Assembly (NCBI RefSeq): GCF_021172065.1 | Contig: NZ_CP087880.1 | Location: 2,828,583-2,892,582, forward strand | Source of the DNA: Pseudocitrobacter corydidari | GTDB lineage: Bacteria; Pseudomonadota; Gammaproteobacteria; Enterobacterales; Enterobacteriaceae | DNA length: 64,000 nucleotides | Direction of reading: 5' to 3' | Shown here: in pieces, positions 26,482 to 37,076 of the stretch | Numbering within the stretch: the stretch's first letter is position 1 | Layout of the letters: each line of letters begins with the position of its first letter | The notes under the pieces: generated by a model | The model's input: only the letters and a program-made list of their open reading frames with translations | Databases searched by the model: none | What the model was told of the DNA's origin: nothing | Made by a program: the position numbers and the translations under genes

Positions 26482-26509
26482 AAGCCGGGCGGTTATCACT
26501 GCCCGGCTT
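26482..26509. terminator. Bidirectional terminator between pepD and yafP
   Basis: AAGCCGGGC and GCCCGGCTT arms with a 10-base loop, then TTTTTT on the plus strand. Serves the convergent ends of pepD and yafP. Confidence 0.85.
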
Positions 26510-26511
26510 TT

Positions 26512-26955
26512 TTATACCTCTCGCGCCATCAGGTAATTAATAAACCGCTCTCCCCTCGCCTCGACGTTTTGTTCGCGCACCAGCACAAATCCCTGACGTT
26601 CAAAGAACGGTTTTGCCGTAATGCTCGCCGCGACGGTCACTTTTCCCGGCAACATTTTCGCCAGCAATGCTCGTAACAGCGCCCCGGCAATCCCCTGCCG
26701 CGCGTAATCAGGCGAGACAAAAAGCAGGTCGATGTAATGCCCAACGGCGGTGATAAAACCGACAACCTTGCCGTCAACCTCTGCTACCAGCACCACGGAA
26801 GAGGCTAATTTCTGCCGCCACTGCGCATCATCCACCTGACCCCAGGCGGCGATTTGCGCGGGGGAATAGTGTTGGCTGGCGGTTTCGTGGACCGCGCGAA
26901 GGAAGATGTGACTCAGTTGCGGCAGTTCATGCTGCTGCCAGGAGCGAATGTTCAT
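26512..26955 (-). CDS. yafP: GNAT-family N-acetyltransferase YafP
   Basis: 147 residues. Acetyl-CoA-binding block VSPDYARQGIAGALLRALL and C-terminal FFERQGFVLVREQ are typical of GNAT enzymes. Last gene of the SOS-induced dinB-yafN-yafO-yafP operon; substrate unknown, though the E. coli protein has been linked to tolerance of nitroaromatic damage. 15-base gap after yafO. Confidence 0.93.
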   Translation of the reverse strand: MNIRSWQQHELPQLSHIFLRAVHETASQHYSPAQIAAWGQVDDAQWRQKLASSVVLVAEVDGKVVGFITAVGHYIDLLFVSPDYARQGIAGALLRALLAKMLPGKVTVAASITAKPFFERQGFVLVREQNVEARGERFINYLMAREV

Positions 26956-26970
26956 GATTTGTCGTTCTCT

Positions 26971-27369
26971 TTAAAAACGCATGCGGAATGCTTCTGCCAT
27001 TTTGCCAATTTTCTGCATTTGATTATTATCACGCGCCTGCTGATGAGGCTGCGGTTTCAGAATGGCGATCAACAGCCACGCCTGTTCATCAAATGCGCCC
27101 TGACAATAGACCAGATGCGCTTCGTCATTCGTTCTGTTGAATTGCCGCAACTGCGGTGGGAAAGGCTTCTCTGCTGACGCCAGGTGAATGTGCGCTACGC
27201 GCTCTGATTTAACCAACGGCCAGGTGTACGGGCTGTCGTATGCAGCATCACGTCCAGAAATGTCAGGTAATATTCCATCTCGTTTATAGGAGATGAAATC
27301 CGCCGTTAGTGCCGCAAGTTCCTTCTCGGTAAGCTGAAGGCGAATCAGCTTCGTTTTGAACACCCGCAT
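26971..27369 (-). CDS. yafO: Ribosome-dependent mRNA interferase toxin YafO
   Basis: 132 residues, same length as E. coli YafO, with the conserved MRVFKTKLIRLQL start and KIGKMAEAFRMRF end. Cleaves mRNA at the ribosome and slows growth when free of YafN. Begins 2 bases after the yafN stop, so translation is coupled, keeping antitoxin and toxin in step. Confidence 0.95.
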   Translation of the reverse strand: MRVFKTKLIRLQLTEKELAALTADFISYKRDGILPDISGRDAAYDSPYTWPLVKSERVAHIHLASAEKPFPPQLRQFNRTNDEAHLVYCQGAFDEQAWLLIAILKPQPHQQARDNNQMQKIGKMAEAFRMRF

Positions 27370-27371
27370 TC

Positions 27372-27665
27372 CTATTCCTTAAAGTCATTTAAATCATCAT
27401 CCGTTACATCATTGAGGTAGCGTTCTGCACGGCGCGTCATTTCCTCTAACCTTGCGGCGCTGGGGCGAAACTGGGCGGTGACATTTTTTACGTCCTGATG
27501 CTCAGCGAGTAAATCCATTAACGCCTCAAATACGCTGGCGCTTAACAAATAGCCTGCGGGTTTGTTATTCGACAGAACCGCAACAGGTTGATCGATAAAG
27601 TATCTGGCCGGATTTTTTCGTAACTCCGTGATATTGACAGATTTTTCCGCAAGAATTCGATGCAT
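27372..27665 (-). CDS. yafN: Antitoxin YafN (Phd/YefM family)
   Basis: 97 residues from the ATG at 27665 (MHRILAEKSVNITELRKNP), as in E. coli; an in-frame upstream Met at 27692 lies in the operator region. N-terminal Phd/YefM DNA-binding domain, C-terminal toxin-binding tail rich in acidic residues. Binds YafO and represses the pair. A perfect palindrome lies 30 bases upstream. Confidence 0.94.
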   Translation of the reverse strand: MHRILAEKSVNITELRKNPARYFIDQPVAVLSNNKPAGYLLSASVFEALMDLLAEHQDVKNVTAQFRPSAARLEEMTRRAERYLNDVTDDDLNDFKE

Positions 27666-27694
27666 ACTATTACTCTCCATAAAATAATGCACTT

Positions 27695-27710
27695 TACAAT
27701 GTACATTGTA
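27695..27710. promoter_or_regulatory. Perfect palindromic operator upstream of yafN
   Basis: TACAATGTACATTGTA, 16 bases with perfect twofold symmetry, in the 52-base gap between dinB and yafN. Placement and symmetry fit autoregulation by the YafN dimer or YafNO complex, giving a toxin-antitoxin promoter inside the SOS operon. Confidence 0.65.
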
Positions 27711-27717
27711 GTATACA

Positions 27718-28773
27718 TCACAATCCTAAAACGAGTTGTCTTTCAAGTTGTGGATCCAGCAGCGTAACGTGCAGCCCCACCAGCCGGACACCGCGCCCGG
27801 CGCGGCGTTCATGCCAGGTTTTGTACGCGGTGGCGATGAGGTCCTCTTTGTTCAGACGCGGCCAGACGTGTTCCTGAGTCGTAAGCTGGAAGTCATTAAA
27901 TTTGAGTTTCACGCCCTGGCGGGCAATCAGCAGGTCGGGTTTGACCTTCGCCAGCCGCCGCTCCAGCTCCGGGTAGAGACGTTCGATAATCGCTTCACAC
28001 GCTGACCAGTCGTGAATATCTTCCGCCAGCGTGCGTTCCACGCCGATCGATTTTCGCAGCCGTTCGTTATTGATGGCGCGCTCATCAATGCCCTGGCTGC
28101 GTTCCCACAGTATGCGGCCAAATTTACCAAAGCGTTTCAGCAGCATAGCGAGGTCGCTTTTCTGCACGTCTTCGCAGGTTTTCAGCCCCATACTTTCGAG
28201 CTTCGCGGCAGAGACTTTGCCGACGCCGGGGATTTTTTCCAGCGGCAATGTTTTCAGGAACGCGGGAACGTCGGCGGGCGTGAGCACAAACTGGCCGTTG
28301 GGTTTGTTGAGATCGGAGGCGATTTTGGCGAGAAACTTTACCGGGGCGATGCCTGCGGAGGCCGTGAGCTGTAATTCGTTGAAGATAGTCTGCCGAATTT
28401 CCTGCGCAATAAGCGTGGCAGAACCATGGCAGTGCACGCTGTCGCTGACGTCGAGATAGGCTTCATCCAGCGACAAGGGTTCAATCAGCGAGGTGTAGCG
28501 AGAGAAGATTTCACGGATGTGCTCAGAAGCTTCTTTGTAGGCGTCAAAACGGCCAGGTAAAAGCGTGAGGTGCGGGCAAAGCTTAAGCGCCATGCCGGTG
28601 GGCATTGCGCTACGCACGCCGAATTTACGCGCCGGGTAGTTGGCGGTGCTGATGACGCCACGTCGTTCGCGGCTGCCGCCAATGGCTATAGGGATGTCGC
28701 GCAGCGCAGGATTATCGCGCATCTCTACCGCTGCGAAGAAGCAGTCCATATCGACGTGGATAATTTTGCGCAT
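27718..28773 (-). CDS. dinB: DNA polymerase IV
   Basis: 351 residues from the ATG at 28773; the frame stays open for 49 codons upstream but through the LexA box, so that is not coding. Y-family translesion polymerase: active-site acids in [12 protein letters not shown] and SLDEAYLD, helix-hairpin-helix around [13 protein letters not shown], little-finger domain from about 240. The terminal QLVLGL is the sliding-clamp-binding peptide. First gene of the SOS operon with yafNOP. Confidence 0.97.
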   Translation of the reverse strand: MRKIIHVDMDCFFAAVEMRDNPALRDIPIAIGGSRERRGVISTANYPARKFGVRSAMPTGMALKLCPHLTLLPGRFDAYKEASEHIREIFSRYTSLIEPLSLDEAYLDVSDSVHCHGSATLIAQEIRQTIFNELQLTASAGIAPVKFLAKIASDLNKPNGQFVLTPADVPAFLKTLPLEKIPGVGKVSAAKLESMGLKTCEDVQKSDLAMLLKRFGKFGRILWERSQGIDERAINNERLRKSIGVERTLAEDIHDWSACEAIIERLYPELERRLAKVKPDLLIARQGVKLKFNDFQLTTQEHVWPRLNKEDLIATAYKTWHERRAGRGVRLVGLHVTLLDPQLERQLVLGL

Positions 28774-28792
28774 ACATAGCCCCCGGATGTTA

Positions 28793-28808
28793 CTGGACAA
28801 GTATACAG
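28793..28808 (-). promoter_or_regulatory. LexA (SOS) box of the dinB operon
   Basis: CTGGACAAGTATACAG, a CTG-N10-CAG symmetric site, with TA flanks on both sides, 20 bases before the dinB start codon. Confidence 0.85.
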
Positions 28809-28848
28809 TATAATTAGAGGGCGTGAGAAGAGAGAAAATGGTCCGTAT

Positions 28849-28927
28849 TGCCGGATGGTGGCTACGCCTTATCCAGCCTACATGCCACGCAAACTGTAGG
28901 CCCGGTAAGCAAAGCGCCACCGGGCAT
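28849..28927. repeat. REP/BIME-like element between dinB and nqrM
   Basis: GCCGGATG...CTTATCC and GGCCCGGTAAGC...CCACCGGGC arms, the enterobacterial REP pattern, between the dinB promoter and the end of the nqr operon. Confidence 0.65.
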
Positions 28928-28950
28928 TATTGCACGCAGCTTACGAGGGT

Positions 28951-29169
28951 TTACAAAATCCTCTTCTGCTGTTGCAACGCTTCGCGCGCCATGCGCTTTT
29001 TGCGCGCATCACAGGGCTCCGGGCAGTCGCAGACTTTTTCCAGCCCCAGCGAGGTAATCCCGCCGCAGCTGCCCTGGATACTTTTGCGCTTAATGATATA
29101 CCCCAGCGACATCCCGAGGATCACCAGCGCAAAAATCGCAAATGTCGCCAGAAATACCGTGAGCATCAT
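28951..29169 (-). CDS. nqrM: Na+-NQR maturation protein NqrM
   Basis: 72 residues. One N-terminal membrane helix followed by a Cys-rich tail (GSCGGI, VCDCPEPCDA). Needed in Vibrio for insertion of the iron centre between NqrD and NqrE. Last gene of the nqr operon; its start codon overlaps the nqrF stop region by one base. Confidence 0.93.
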   Translation of the reverse strand: MMLTVFLATFAIFALVILGMSLGYIIKRKSIQGSCGGITSLGLEKVCDCPEPCDARKKRMAREALQQQKRIL

Positions 29170-30392
29170 CAGCCTCCAAAATCATCGAGCATGATGTTTT
29201 CATCTTCCACGCCCAGGTCTTTGAGCATTTTGATGACAGCCGCGTTCATCATCGGCGGCCCGCACATATAGAACTCACAATCTTCCGGGGCCGGATGGTC
29301 GCGCAGATAGTTTTCATACAGAACATTATGGATAAAGCCCGTGTAACCCGTCCAGTTGTCTTCCGGCAGCGCGTCCGATAGCGCGATGTGGAAGGTGAAG
29401 TTCGGGTTGTCACGCGCCAGCTGTTCGAATTCGTCCTGATAGAACATTTCGCGCAGCGAACGCGCACCGTACCAGAAGCTGATTTTCCGCTTGCTGTGCA
29501 GGCGTTTAAGCTGGTCAAAAATATGCGAGCGCATCGGTGCCATCCCCGCACCGCCACCGATAAAGACCATTTCGGCGTCCGTGTCTTTGGCAAAGAACTC
29601 ACCAAACGGCCCGGAAATCGTCACTTTATCGCCCGCTTTCAGCGACCAGATGTAGGAAGACATAATCCCTGGCGGCGCATCCGGCACGCTCGGCGGCGGC
29701 GTGGCAATACGCACGTTGAGCATGATGATGCCCTTCTCTTCCGGATAGTTCGCCATGGAATAGGCGCGCACCGTCGGTTCTTTAACCTCGGAAACGTAAC
29801 GGAAAAGATTGAATTTATCCCAGTCGGAACGGTACTCATCAGGCACGTCAAAATCGGCGTATGCAACCTTATGCGATGGACATTCAATCTGAATATAGCC
29901 CCCCGCGCGGAACGGTACGACCTCACCTTCCGGGATCGCCAGCTTCAGCTCTTTGATAAACGTCGCTTTGTTATCATTTGAGATAACCTCGCATTCCCAT
30001 TTTTTGACGCCAAAGATCTCTTCCGGCAGTTCAATTTTCATGTCCTGCTTCACCGCGACCTGACACGCCAGACGGCAGCCCTCTTTGGCTTCGCGTTTGG
30101 TGATATGCGCCAGTTCGGTCGGCAGGATGTCACCGCCACCTTCTTTAATTTTCACGCGGCACTGGCCGCAGGAACCGCCGCCACCGCAGGCGGAAGAGAC
30201 GAAAATCCCGTTGCTGGAGAGCGTATTCAGCAGCTTGTCGCCCGCCGGCGTGCGGATCTGTCGGTCGGCTTCGTTGTTGATTTCAATCACCACATCGCCC
30301 GAGTTCACCAGCTTCGATTTGGCAAACAGGATCAGCACCGACAGCGCCAGTACGATGAGGGTGAACATGGCCACGCCAAGTATAATTTCCAT
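29169..30392 (-). CDS. nqrF: Na+-translocating NADH:quinone reductase subunit F
   Basis: 407 residues. One N-terminal membrane helix, then a 2Fe-2S ferredoxin domain ([11 protein letters not shown] ... CRLACQ, about residues 65-120), an FAD domain (RAYSMANYP near 210) and an NADH-binding domain ([21 protein letters not shown]). Accepts electrons from NADH and feeds the membrane subunits. Sixth gene of nqrABCDEF. Confidence 0.97.
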   Translation of the reverse strand: MEIILGVAMFTLIVLALSVLILFAKSKLVNSGDVVIEINNEADRQIRTPAGDKLLNTLSSNGIFVSSACGGGGSCGQCRVKIKEGGGDILPTELAHITKREAKEGCRLACQVAVKQDMKIELPEEIFGVKKWECEVISNDNKATFIKELKLAIPEGEVVPFRAGGYIQIECPSHKVAYADFDVPDEYRSDWDKFNLFRYVSEVKEPTVRAYSMANYPEEKGIIMLNVRIATPPPSVPDAPPGIMSSYIWSLKAGDKVTISGPFGEFFAKDTDAEMVFIGGGAGMAPMRSHIFDQLKRLHSKRKISFWYGARSLREMFYQDEFEQLARDNPNFTFHIALSDALPEDNWTGYTGFIHNVLYENYLRDHPAPEDCEFYMCGPPMMNAAVIKMLKDLGVEDENIMLDDFGG

Positions 30393-30404
30393 TTTCTTCG
30401 CCCC

Positions 30405-31001
30405 TTATAGCTGCACGCCGGAGAACGACATAAAGCCAAGCGCCATCAAACCGGTGGTGATAAAGGTGATCCCTAAGCCCTGTAGCCCCGCAGGCACGTT
30501 TGAGTATTTCATTTTTTCGCGAAGACCAGCCATGGCGACAATCGCCAGCATCCAGCCGATGCCGGAGCCAAAACCGTAGACGATGGATTCGCCAAAGTTA
30601 TAGTCGCGCTGAACCATAAACGACACGCCGCCGAAGATGGCGCAGTTCACGGTGATAAGCGGCAGGAAGATCCCCAACGCGGTATACAGCGCCGGGAAGT
30701 ATTTATCGAGGATCATCTCGAGGATTTGCACCAGCGCGGCTATCACGCCGATAAAGGTGATAAAACTCAGGAAGCTGAGATCCACACCGTCCATCAACGC
30801 GCCGTCGCGCAGCACCAGGTTGTAGACGAGGTTGTTCGCCGGGACAGAAATACCCAGTACCAGCGTAACGGCAACGCCAAGACCAAACGCGGTCGAGACT
30901 TTTTTCGATACCGCAAGGAACGTACACATCCCCAGGAAGAACGCCAGCGCCATGTTTTCAATAAAGACGGCGCGGACAAAGAGGCTGATATAGTGAGCCA
31001 T
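30405..31001 (-). CDS. nqrE: Na+-NQR subunit E
   Basis: 198 residues, six predicted membrane helices. Together with NqrD it forms the inverted pair that holds an iron centre, with conserved Cys ([17 protein letters not shown]) as ligands. Inner membrane. 12 bases before nqrF. Confidence 0.96.
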   Translation of the reverse strand: MAHYISLFVRAVFIENMALAFFLGMCTFLAVSKKVSTAFGLGVAVTLVLGISVPANNLVYNLVLRDGALMDGVDLSFLSFITFIGVIAALVQILEMILDKYFPALYTALGIFLPLITVNCAIFGGVSFMVQRDYNFGESIVYGFGSGIGWMLAIVAMAGLREKMKYSNVPAGLQGLGITFITTGLMALGFMSFSGVQL

Positions 31002-31004
31002 CGG

Positions 31005-31643
31005 TTACTCCTTCTCCTGCTGTTCTGGCTTCCAGGTGCGAAGCGCCCAGATCAGCAGGCCGATGATGAAAAAGGCGCTCGGTGCTAACAGGAACAGGCC
31101 ATTTGGCTGGTACCAGCCGCCGTTTTGCACCGTTTGCAGAATCGTAATGCCAAACAGTTTTCCGCTGCCGATAAGCTCGCGCAGGAAGCCGACAATCATC
31201 AGGATCGCACCGTAGCCCAGGCCGTTGCCGATGCCGTCCATAAAGCTCGCCAGCGGTGGCGCTTTCATGGCGTAGGCTTCCGCGCGCCCCATCACAATGC
31301 AGTTGGTGATGATCAGGCCGACGAAGACCGAGAGCTGTTTTGAGATCTCATAAGCGAAGGCGCGCAGCAGCTGATCGACGACGATCACCAGCGAAGCGAT
31401 GATCGCCATCTGCACGATGATGCGTACGCTGTTTGGAATATGGTGGCGGATCATCGAGATAAACATGCTCGAAAACGCCGTGACCAGCGTTACCGCGATA
31501 GTCATCACAAATGCAGTTTCCAGTTTCGTGGTCACCGCCAGCGCCGAGCAGACGCCGAGGACCTGAAGCGCAATCGGGTTGTTGGCAATCAACGGCCCCA
31601 CCAGCACGCGCTTCACTTCTTTCATATCGCCCTGTTCAGCCAT
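31005..31643 (-). CDS. nqrD: Na+-NQR subunit D
   Basis: 212 residues, six membrane helices, homologous to NqrE in opposite topology. Cys ligands of the iron centre in [10 protein letters not shown] and [10 protein letters not shown]. Starts 8 bases inside nqrC's end; three bases separate it from nqrE. Confidence 0.96.
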   Translation of the reverse strand: MAEQGDMKEVKRVLVGPLIANNPIALQVLGVCSALAVTTKLETAFVMTIAVTLVTAFSSMFISMIRHHIPNSVRIIVQMAIIASLVIVVDQLLRAFAYEISKQLSVFVGLIITNCIVMGRAEAYAMKAPPLASFMDGIGNGLGYGAILMIVGFLRELIGSGKLFGITILQTVQNGGWYQPNGLFLLAPSAFFIIGLLIWALRTWKPEQQEKE

Positions 31644-32430
31644 TATTCAGCACTCCTTCACGAACCTGTTTCAGGAACGGACCAAAACCGAGGTCGCCCA
31701 TCCAGAAATCAAAACTATGCTGTACGCCATTAGCGGTTAACGTGGCGCCAGAGAGGCCATCCACCGCGTATTCATCACCCTGACGGGCCCCGCCTTTCAC
31801 CACTCTCAACGCCGGTCGGCCATTATCATCGAGCACTTTTTTGCCGATAAACTGCGCGCGCCAGTTCGGGTTTTCAATTTCACCGCCCAGCCCCGGGGTT
31901 TCGCCCTGGTCGTAATAGGTGATGCCCTTCACCGTGCGGCCATCCGTATCCAGCGCCACAAAGGCGTACATCATCGACCACAGGCCGTTACCGTAAACCG
32001 GCAGCACAATTTCCTGTACCTTTTGCTGAGCGTCTTTGACCAGATAGATTTCCACCACGTTGCTGCGACGTTTAATGCCCGCCGGATCGTCATGGGCGTC
32101 GAGCTGAACGCTTTGCTCCGGGTCCTTCAGCGCCAGCGCCTGGTTAAAGGACGCCGGGTCGCTGTCGAGCAGGTTGCCGGTTTTCAAATCCAGCAGACGC
32201 GGGGTGATGCGTTCGCGGAAGATATCGGCCACATCGTCGGTGGACATGCCCTGCTGCATCAGCCCGGCGACGGCGAGAATATTGCGCTGTTTATCGAGCG
32301 CGCGCTGTTCCTGCTGGCGCGATTTCAACCCAACCGCTGAGCCCGCCACCACGATGGAACACACCAGGCAGAGCACCAGTACCACCAGCAGCGTTTTACC
32401 GATGCTATCGTTACTTTTAACTTCAGCCAC
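31636..32430 (-). CDS. nqrC: Na+-NQR subunit C
   Basis: 264 residues from GTG at 32430, which has GGAGGAAG in good position; the frame extends to 32487 but that part is out of family. One N-terminal membrane helix, then a periplasmic FMN-binding domain. The covalent FMN attachment motif SGATLT is near residue 225. Overlaps nqrB by 8 bases and nqrD by 8 bases, indicating coupled translation. Confidence 0.95.
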   Translation of the reverse strand: MAEVKSNDSIGKTLLVVLVLCLVCSIVVAGSAVGLKSRQQEQRALDKQRNILAVAGLMQQGMSTDDVADIFRERITPRLLDLKTGNLLDSDPASFNQALALKDPEQSVQLDAHDDPAGIKRRSNVVEIYLVKDAQQKVQEIVLPVYGNGLWSMMYAFVALDTDGRTVKGITYYDQGETPGLGGEIENPNWRAQFIGKKVLDDNGRPALRVVKGGARQGDEYAVDGLSGATLTANGVQHSFDFWMGDLGFGPFLKQVREGVLNNG

Positions 32431-33664
32431 GCGACTTCCTCCGCTTAATGTTGGCCTGCACCACCAGGTAGTCAAACAGCGGCGCAAAGAGGTTGGCGAA
32501 CAGAATCGCCAGCATCATCCCTTCCGGATAGGCCGGGTTTACCACGCGAATAAGCACGCACATCACGCCAATCAACGCGCCGTAGCACCACTTCCCTTTA
32601 TCGGTAAACGACGCCGAGACGGGATCGGTCGCCATAAACATCATGCCGAACGCGAAACCGCCGAGCACCAGATGCCAGTACCACGGCATGGCGAACATCG
32701 GGTTGGTGTCGGAACCCATAACGTTGAACAGCGTGGCGCTGGCGATCATGCCGAGCATCACCCCGGCGACAATGCGCCAGGAAGCCACACGCCCGTAGAT
32801 GATGATGGCTCCACCGAGCAAAATCATCAGCGTCGAGACTTCACCAATTGAACCGGGAATGTTGCCGAGGAAAGCGTCCATCCACGTGACCGGCTGCCCG
32901 GTCGCGACGTTGACCAGCGTTTCACCGCCGTGGCTCGCCCACTGGGAAAGCGGCGTCGCGCCGGAGAAACCGTCCGCTGCCGTCCATACCAGGTCGCCGG
33001 AGATTTGCGCCGGATAAGCAAAGAACAGAAACGCGCGCCCGGCCAGCGCCGGGTTGAGGAAGTTGCGCCCGGTGCCACCGAAGATCTCTTTGGCGATCAC
33101 CACGCCGAAAGAGATGCCCAACGCCGCCTGCCAGAGCGGCAGGGTGGGCGGAACAATCAGCGCGAACAGAATGGAGGTGACGAAGAAGCCTTCGTTGACT
33201 TCATGCTTGCGAATAATCGCGAACAGCACTTCCCAGAATCCACCCACCAGGAATACGGTAGCGTAAATCGGCACAAAGAAGACCGCGCCCAGCGTCATCA
33301 TGCTGAGCCAGCCGGCGTCGGGGGCGAAACTTACGCCCAGCGCCTGCGCCAGGCTGTAGTGCCAGTTTGCGGCAATCACCTGTTGAAGCTGTTCCGCGCC
33401 GTACAGTTTATGCAGCGCCGGGATGGTTTGCAGACCGACGCTGTACATTCCCCAGAACATCGCCGGGAAGACCGCAAACCAGACCAGAATCATCATGCGT
33501 TTGAGGTCGATGGCGTCACGCACGTGCGCCGCACCTTTCGTTACCTGCCCCGGCGTATACAGCAGCGTCGCTGCCGCCTCATACAGGGGATAATATTTTT
33601 CCAGCTTGCCGCCGTGGGTAAAGTGCGGCTCAAGTTTTTCGACCAGATGCTTTAAGCCCATCAC
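32423..33664 (-). CDS. nqrB: Na+-NQR subunit B
   Basis: 413 residues, about ten membrane helices. Carries covalently bound FMN at the Thr of FSGATPL and contributes to the Na+ and quinone pathway. [15 protein letters not shown] and [17 protein letters not shown] are family blocks. Directly follows nqrA without a gap. Confidence 0.97.
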   Translation of the reverse strand: MMGLKHLVEKLEPHFTHGGKLEKYYPLYEAAATLLYTPGQVTKGAAHVRDAIDLKRMMILVWFAVFPAMFWGMYSVGLQTIPALHKLYGAEQLQQVIAANWHYSLAQALGVSFAPDAGWLSMMTLGAVFFVPIYATVFLVGGFWEVLFAIIRKHEVNEGFFVTSILFALIVPPTLPLWQAALGISFGVVIAKEIFGGTGRNFLNPALAGRAFLFFAYPAQISGDLVWTAADGFSGATPLSQWASHGGETLVNVATGQPVTWMDAFLGNIPGSIGEVSTLMILLGGAIIIYGRVASWRIVAGVMLGMIASATLFNVMGSDTNPMFAMPWYWHLVLGGFAFGMMFMATDPVSASFTDKGKWCYGALIGVMCVLIRVVNPAYPEGMMLAILFANLFAPLFDYLVVQANIKRRKSRG

Positions 33665-35008
33665 TTATCCTTCCTGCTCAATTTGGGTTAACACGCTGCG
33701 CAGCACCGGGCCGTACTCATATTTCCCTGGGCAAACGTAGGTACAAAGCGCCAGATCTTCTTCATCCAGCTCCAGGCACCCCAGCGCCTGCGCGCTGTCG
33801 GAATCGCCCGCCAGCAGGTCGCGCAGCAGCATCGTCGGCAAAATATCCAGCGGCATGACGCGCTCATAGCTGCCAATCGGCACCATCGCGCGTGCGCCGC
33901 CGTGAGTGTCGGTGGAGAGGTTAAAGAGTTTGCGCTTCAGGAAGTGGCCAATCGTGGTGCGGGTGATGGAGAATTTGTCACGGCCCGGCGCAACCCAGCC
34001 GAGCAGCTCTTTTTCGCGCCCTTCTTTCAGCACGCTCACCTGCAAATGAAAACGCCCCAGGAATGCCTGCGGGCCAACCGCCTGGCTGCCGTTGAGTACG
34101 GAACCGGACAACACGCGGTTCTCGCCTTCCAGCAATTCCCCCTGCGTGAGCTCCTCCAGCGAGGCGCCCAGACGCGTGCGCAGCAGGCGCGGCTGTTTCA
34201 CCTGCGGCCCGCCAAGCGCAATCACACGCTCTACCCACAACTCACCGTCGAGGAACAGTTTGCCGATAGCGATCACATCCTGATAGTTCAGGTGCCAGAC
34301 CTGTTTTTCGAGGCTTACCGGCTCAAGGAAGTGAATGTGCGTACCCACTAACCCCGCCGGATGCGGCCCGGTGAACTGATTAAACGTTACCTGCCCACAC
34401 GGATGACCACCGAGCTTGCCGCCGCTCGCCTGACAGACGTGCACTTTTCCGTCGGTGAGGCGCGTGAGCAGCGTCAGGCCCGCGTCAAACGCTTCGCGCT
34501 GGGCGAGAATAATCGGCTGCGGATCGGCGGCCAGCGGATTGGTGTCCATCGCGGTAACAAAAATCGCCGCTGGCTGCGTGCCCGGCGCTGGCGATTTGCT
34601 GAAAGGACGGGTACGCATTGCAGTCCATAAACCGGACTCAATCAGTTGTGCTTCAACGGTTTCGCGCGGCAGCGTTGCCAGCTCATCGGCGGCAAAATGG
34701 GGAAATTCAACAGCGTCATCGCCGTCGATATCAATGACGACAGACTGAAGTACTCGGCGCTCACCGCGATGAATAGCGCTGACAATGCCGCTGGCGGGCG
34801 CAGTAAAGCGCACGCCGGGGATTTTTTTATCGTCGAAAAGCAGTTGCCCTTTCTGTACGCGATCGCCTTCCTGAACCGCCATTGACGGACGCAGGCCGAC
34901 ATAATCGTCGCCTTTAACCGCGACGCGCGTCACCGGGACATTATCGATGCGTTGTTGTTCGGGTACGCCCGCAAGGGGAATATCGAGACCCTTTGTTATT
35001 TTAATCAT
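33665..35008 (-). CDS. nqrA: Na+-NQR subunit A
   Basis: 447 residues, soluble subunit related to complex I/Rnf components (barrel-sandwich-like N-terminus, later SLBB-like part). Starts [14 protein letters not shown], ends with [12 protein letters not shown] near the C-terminus. First gene of nqrABCDEF-nqrM, which pumps Na+ during quinone reduction. I see no clear ribosome-binding site before the ATG. Confidence 0.96.
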   Translation of the reverse strand: MIKITKGLDIPLAGVPEQQRIDNVPVTRVAVKGDDYVGLRPSMAVQEGDRVQKGQLLFDDKKIPGVRFTAPASGIVSAIHRGERRVLQSVVIDIDGDDAVEFPHFAADELATLPRETVEAQLIESGLWTAMRTRPFSKSPAPGTQPAAIFVTAMDTNPLAADPQPIILAQREAFDAGLTLLTRLTDGKVHVCQASGGKLGGHPCGQVTFNQFTGPHPAGLVGTHIHFLEPVSLEKQVWHLNYQDVIAIGKLFLDGELWVERVIALGGPQVKQPRLLRTRLGASLEELTQGELLEGENRVLSGSVLNGSQAVGPQAFLGRFHLQVSVLKEGREKELLGWVAPGRDKFSITRTTIGHFLKRKLFNLSTDTHGGARAMVPIGSYERVMPLDILPTMLLRDLLAGDSDSAQALGCLELDEEDLALCTYVCPGKYEYGPVLRSVLTQIEQEG

Positions 35009-35555
35009 ACTGTTAGCAGGTATCCGTTAAGGCCAGCGTTGTGATTAACGATACATAAAGAAAGGAGTGGCGGTATTAACCCCGAATCATTCCATGATGG
35101 GCGATGAGGAGAGAAACGCATCCTTTCTTACACTTCCACCACCTGAGGGTGTCTGTCAGACGTTGAGGAACGAATCAGACAGGATAGCCATATAGAAAAG
35201 GCATATTTTCCCCAGAATGATAACGTTAGTGAATCTTAACACTATATTTCTGCGGCTCGCAGCAGTTCCGCTGAATTCGGCGCTAAAATGCGAGCTATTA
35301 CGCAAAGCATCGACATTTTTGCCGGAGAGCGCATGACTTGTCCGGCGTGGCTTCAGTACGCAATTTATTGATATTGAGGCGGGTTATGGAGTGATTTTTA
35401 CTGGCGGGTGAAAACTTAATTGTAAACACAATAATCACCCTCTTGCGAAAAAATGCTGTGATGCTAATGTGAGCGCTCTAAAGACAGATAACTCTGATTT
35501 TGTCTCTCTCTTGCCTTCCTGGCATGTGGTTTTTGTTTATCAAGGAACACGTAGT
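35009..35555. other. Divergent intergenic region nqrA / yafK
   Basis: 547 bases with promoters for both genes. The segment 35220-35270 is AT-rich and there is an AT tract at 35400-35450. No confident operator or riboswitch motif is visible. Confidence 0.5.
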
Positions 35556-36296
35556 ATGCGCAAAATCGCATTTTTCATTGCGATGCTTCTAATGCCGTGC
35601 ATGTCATTTGCCGGGTTGCTGAGCAGCAACAGCCCGATGACGCCGGTCAGTAAAGAATATAAGCAACAGTTAATGGGTTCACCGGTTTACGTTCAGATCT
35701 TCAAAGAAGAGCGCGCCCTTGACCTGTACGTCAAGATGGGCGAGACGTATCAGCTCCTTGATAGCTACCGCATCTGTAATTACTCCGGCGGCCTGGGCCC
35801 GAAACGTCGCCAGGGTGACTTCAAAAGTCCGGAAGGGTTTTACTCCGTACAGCGCAGCCAGCTCAAGCCTGACAGCCGCTTCTACAAAGCCATTAACATC
35901 GGTTTCCCTAATGCTTATGACCGCGCACACGGTTATGAAGGGAAATATTTGATGATCCACGGCGCGTGTGTGTCGGTGGGTTGCTATGCGATGACCGATT
36001 CCGGCATTGATGAAATCTTCCAGTTTGTGACCGGGGCGTTAGTCTTCGGCCAGCAGAGCGTGCAGGTGAGCATTTATCCGTTCCGCATGAACGATGCCAA
36101 TATGGAACGTCATAAATACTCAACCTATAAAGATTTCTGGCAGCAGCTAAAGCCGGGGTACGACTACTTCCAGCAGACGCATAAGCCGCCTATCGTTTCT
36201 GTGGTTGACGGGCGCTATGTCGTCAGCAAGCCGCTGAGCCACGAAGTGGTGCAGCCGCAACTGGCGTCAAATTACACGCTCCCCGAGACAAAATAA
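35556..36296 (+). CDS. yafK: LD-transpeptidase-fold protein YafK (DpaA/LdtF)
   Basis: 246 residues from the ATG at 35556 (AAGGA upstream). A signal peptide ([19 protein letters not shown]) leads to a periplasmic YkuD domain with the [12 protein letters not shown] active-site block containing the catalytic Cys. In E. coli it detaches Braun lipoprotein from peptidoglycan rather than forming crosslinks. Its last 30 bases overlap the end of convergent yafJ. Confidence 0.93.
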   Translation: MRKIAFFIAMLLMPCMSFAGLLSSNSPMTPVSKEYKQQLMGSPVYVQIFKEERALDLYVKMGETYQLLDSYRICNYSGGLGPKRRQGDFKSPEGFYSVQRSQLKPDSRFYKAINIGFPNAYDRAHGYEGKYLMIHGACVSVGCYAMTDSGIDEIFQFVTGALVFGQQSVQVSIYPFRMNDANMERHKYSTYKDFWQQLKPGYDYFQQTHKPPIVSVVDGRYVVSKPLSHEVVQPQLASNYTLPETK

Positions 36297-37034
36297 GCGC
36301 CATTCGCCTGGCATAATCTTTTGCCAGGTTTCATTACCCGTCAGCGGCTGTGTCGCAATCACTGTGACCACGTCGTTGGCGGTCGTCTCCTGCTGAAAAT
36401 CAATTTCCACGTCCTGATCCAACAGCGTCGCTACGCCAAACGGCGCCCGACGGGTGATCCAGAACAGGTTGGTGGAGCAGAACGCCATCACGTAGCGCCC
36501 ATCGGACAACAGCATGTTGAACACGCCTTTTTCGCGCAGTTGTGCGGCGAGCGTCGCAATGTATTTAAATACCGCAGGCATATTGCCTGGCGTACGCGGA
36601 TAACGCTCGGCGAGCTTGTGCAGCAACCAGCAAAAGGCTTTTTCGCTGTCGGTTTCGCCGACCGGGCGGAAGTTGCCGGTTTCCAGCGATTTATAACCGT
36701 CAAGCTGGCCGTTGTGGGCGTAGGTCCAGTTGCGTCCCCACAATTCGCGGGTAAACGGATGGGTGTTTTCCAGCGCCACGTTGCCACGGTTGGCCTGACG
36801 GATATGCGCCACCACCGAGCAGGATTTTATCGGGTATTCCTGCACCAGTTTGGCGATAGGTGACTGGTAGCTTGGGTGGGGATCTTTGAATGTGCGACAC
36901 CCTTTGCCTTCGTAAAAGGTGATTCCCCAGCCATCTTTATGCGGGCCGGTGCCGCCACCGCGCTGAACAAGCCCGGTAAAACTGAAGCAGATATCGGTTG
37001 GCACATTGGCGCTCATCCCGAGCAGTTCACACAT
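36267..37034 (-). CDS. yafJ: Class II glutamine amidotransferase-like protein YafJ
   Basis: 255 residues. [12 protein letters not shown] places the nucleophile Cys at residue 2; [14 protein letters not shown] and [20 protein letters not shown] are Ntn-hydrolase blocks. No synthetase domain is attached, so its acceptor is unknown. It follows gmhA after 42 bases and ends inside yafK's 3' end. Confidence 0.93.
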   Translation of the reverse strand: MCELLGMSANVPTDICFSFTGLVQRGGGTGPHKDGWGITFYEGKGCRTFKDPHPSYQSPIAKLVQEYPIKSCSVVAHIRQANRGNVALENTHPFTRELWGRNWTYAHNGQLDGYKSLETGNFRPVGETDSEKAFCWLLHKLAERYPRTPGNMPAVFKYIATLAAQLREKGVFNMLLSDGRYVMAFCSTNLFWITRRAPFGVATLLDQDVEIDFQQETTANDVVTVIATQPLTGNETWQKIMPGEWRLFCLGERVI

Positions 37035-37051
37035 TCTACACCCCCACCGCT

Positions 37052-37073
37052 AATCGGGGCCGAAGCCCCGTCG
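37052..37073. terminator. Hairpin between gmhA and yafJ
   Basis: CGGGGC and GCCCCG arms with a GAA-type loop, just past the gmhA stop. No clear T tract on the minus strand, so attenuation or mRNA stabilisation is as likely as termination. Confidence 0.4.
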
Positions 37074-37076
37074 TTC

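Noticed and set aside
28774..28920. 49-residue N-terminal extension of DinB
   Set aside because: It runs through the LexA box and REP; the family start is at 28773.
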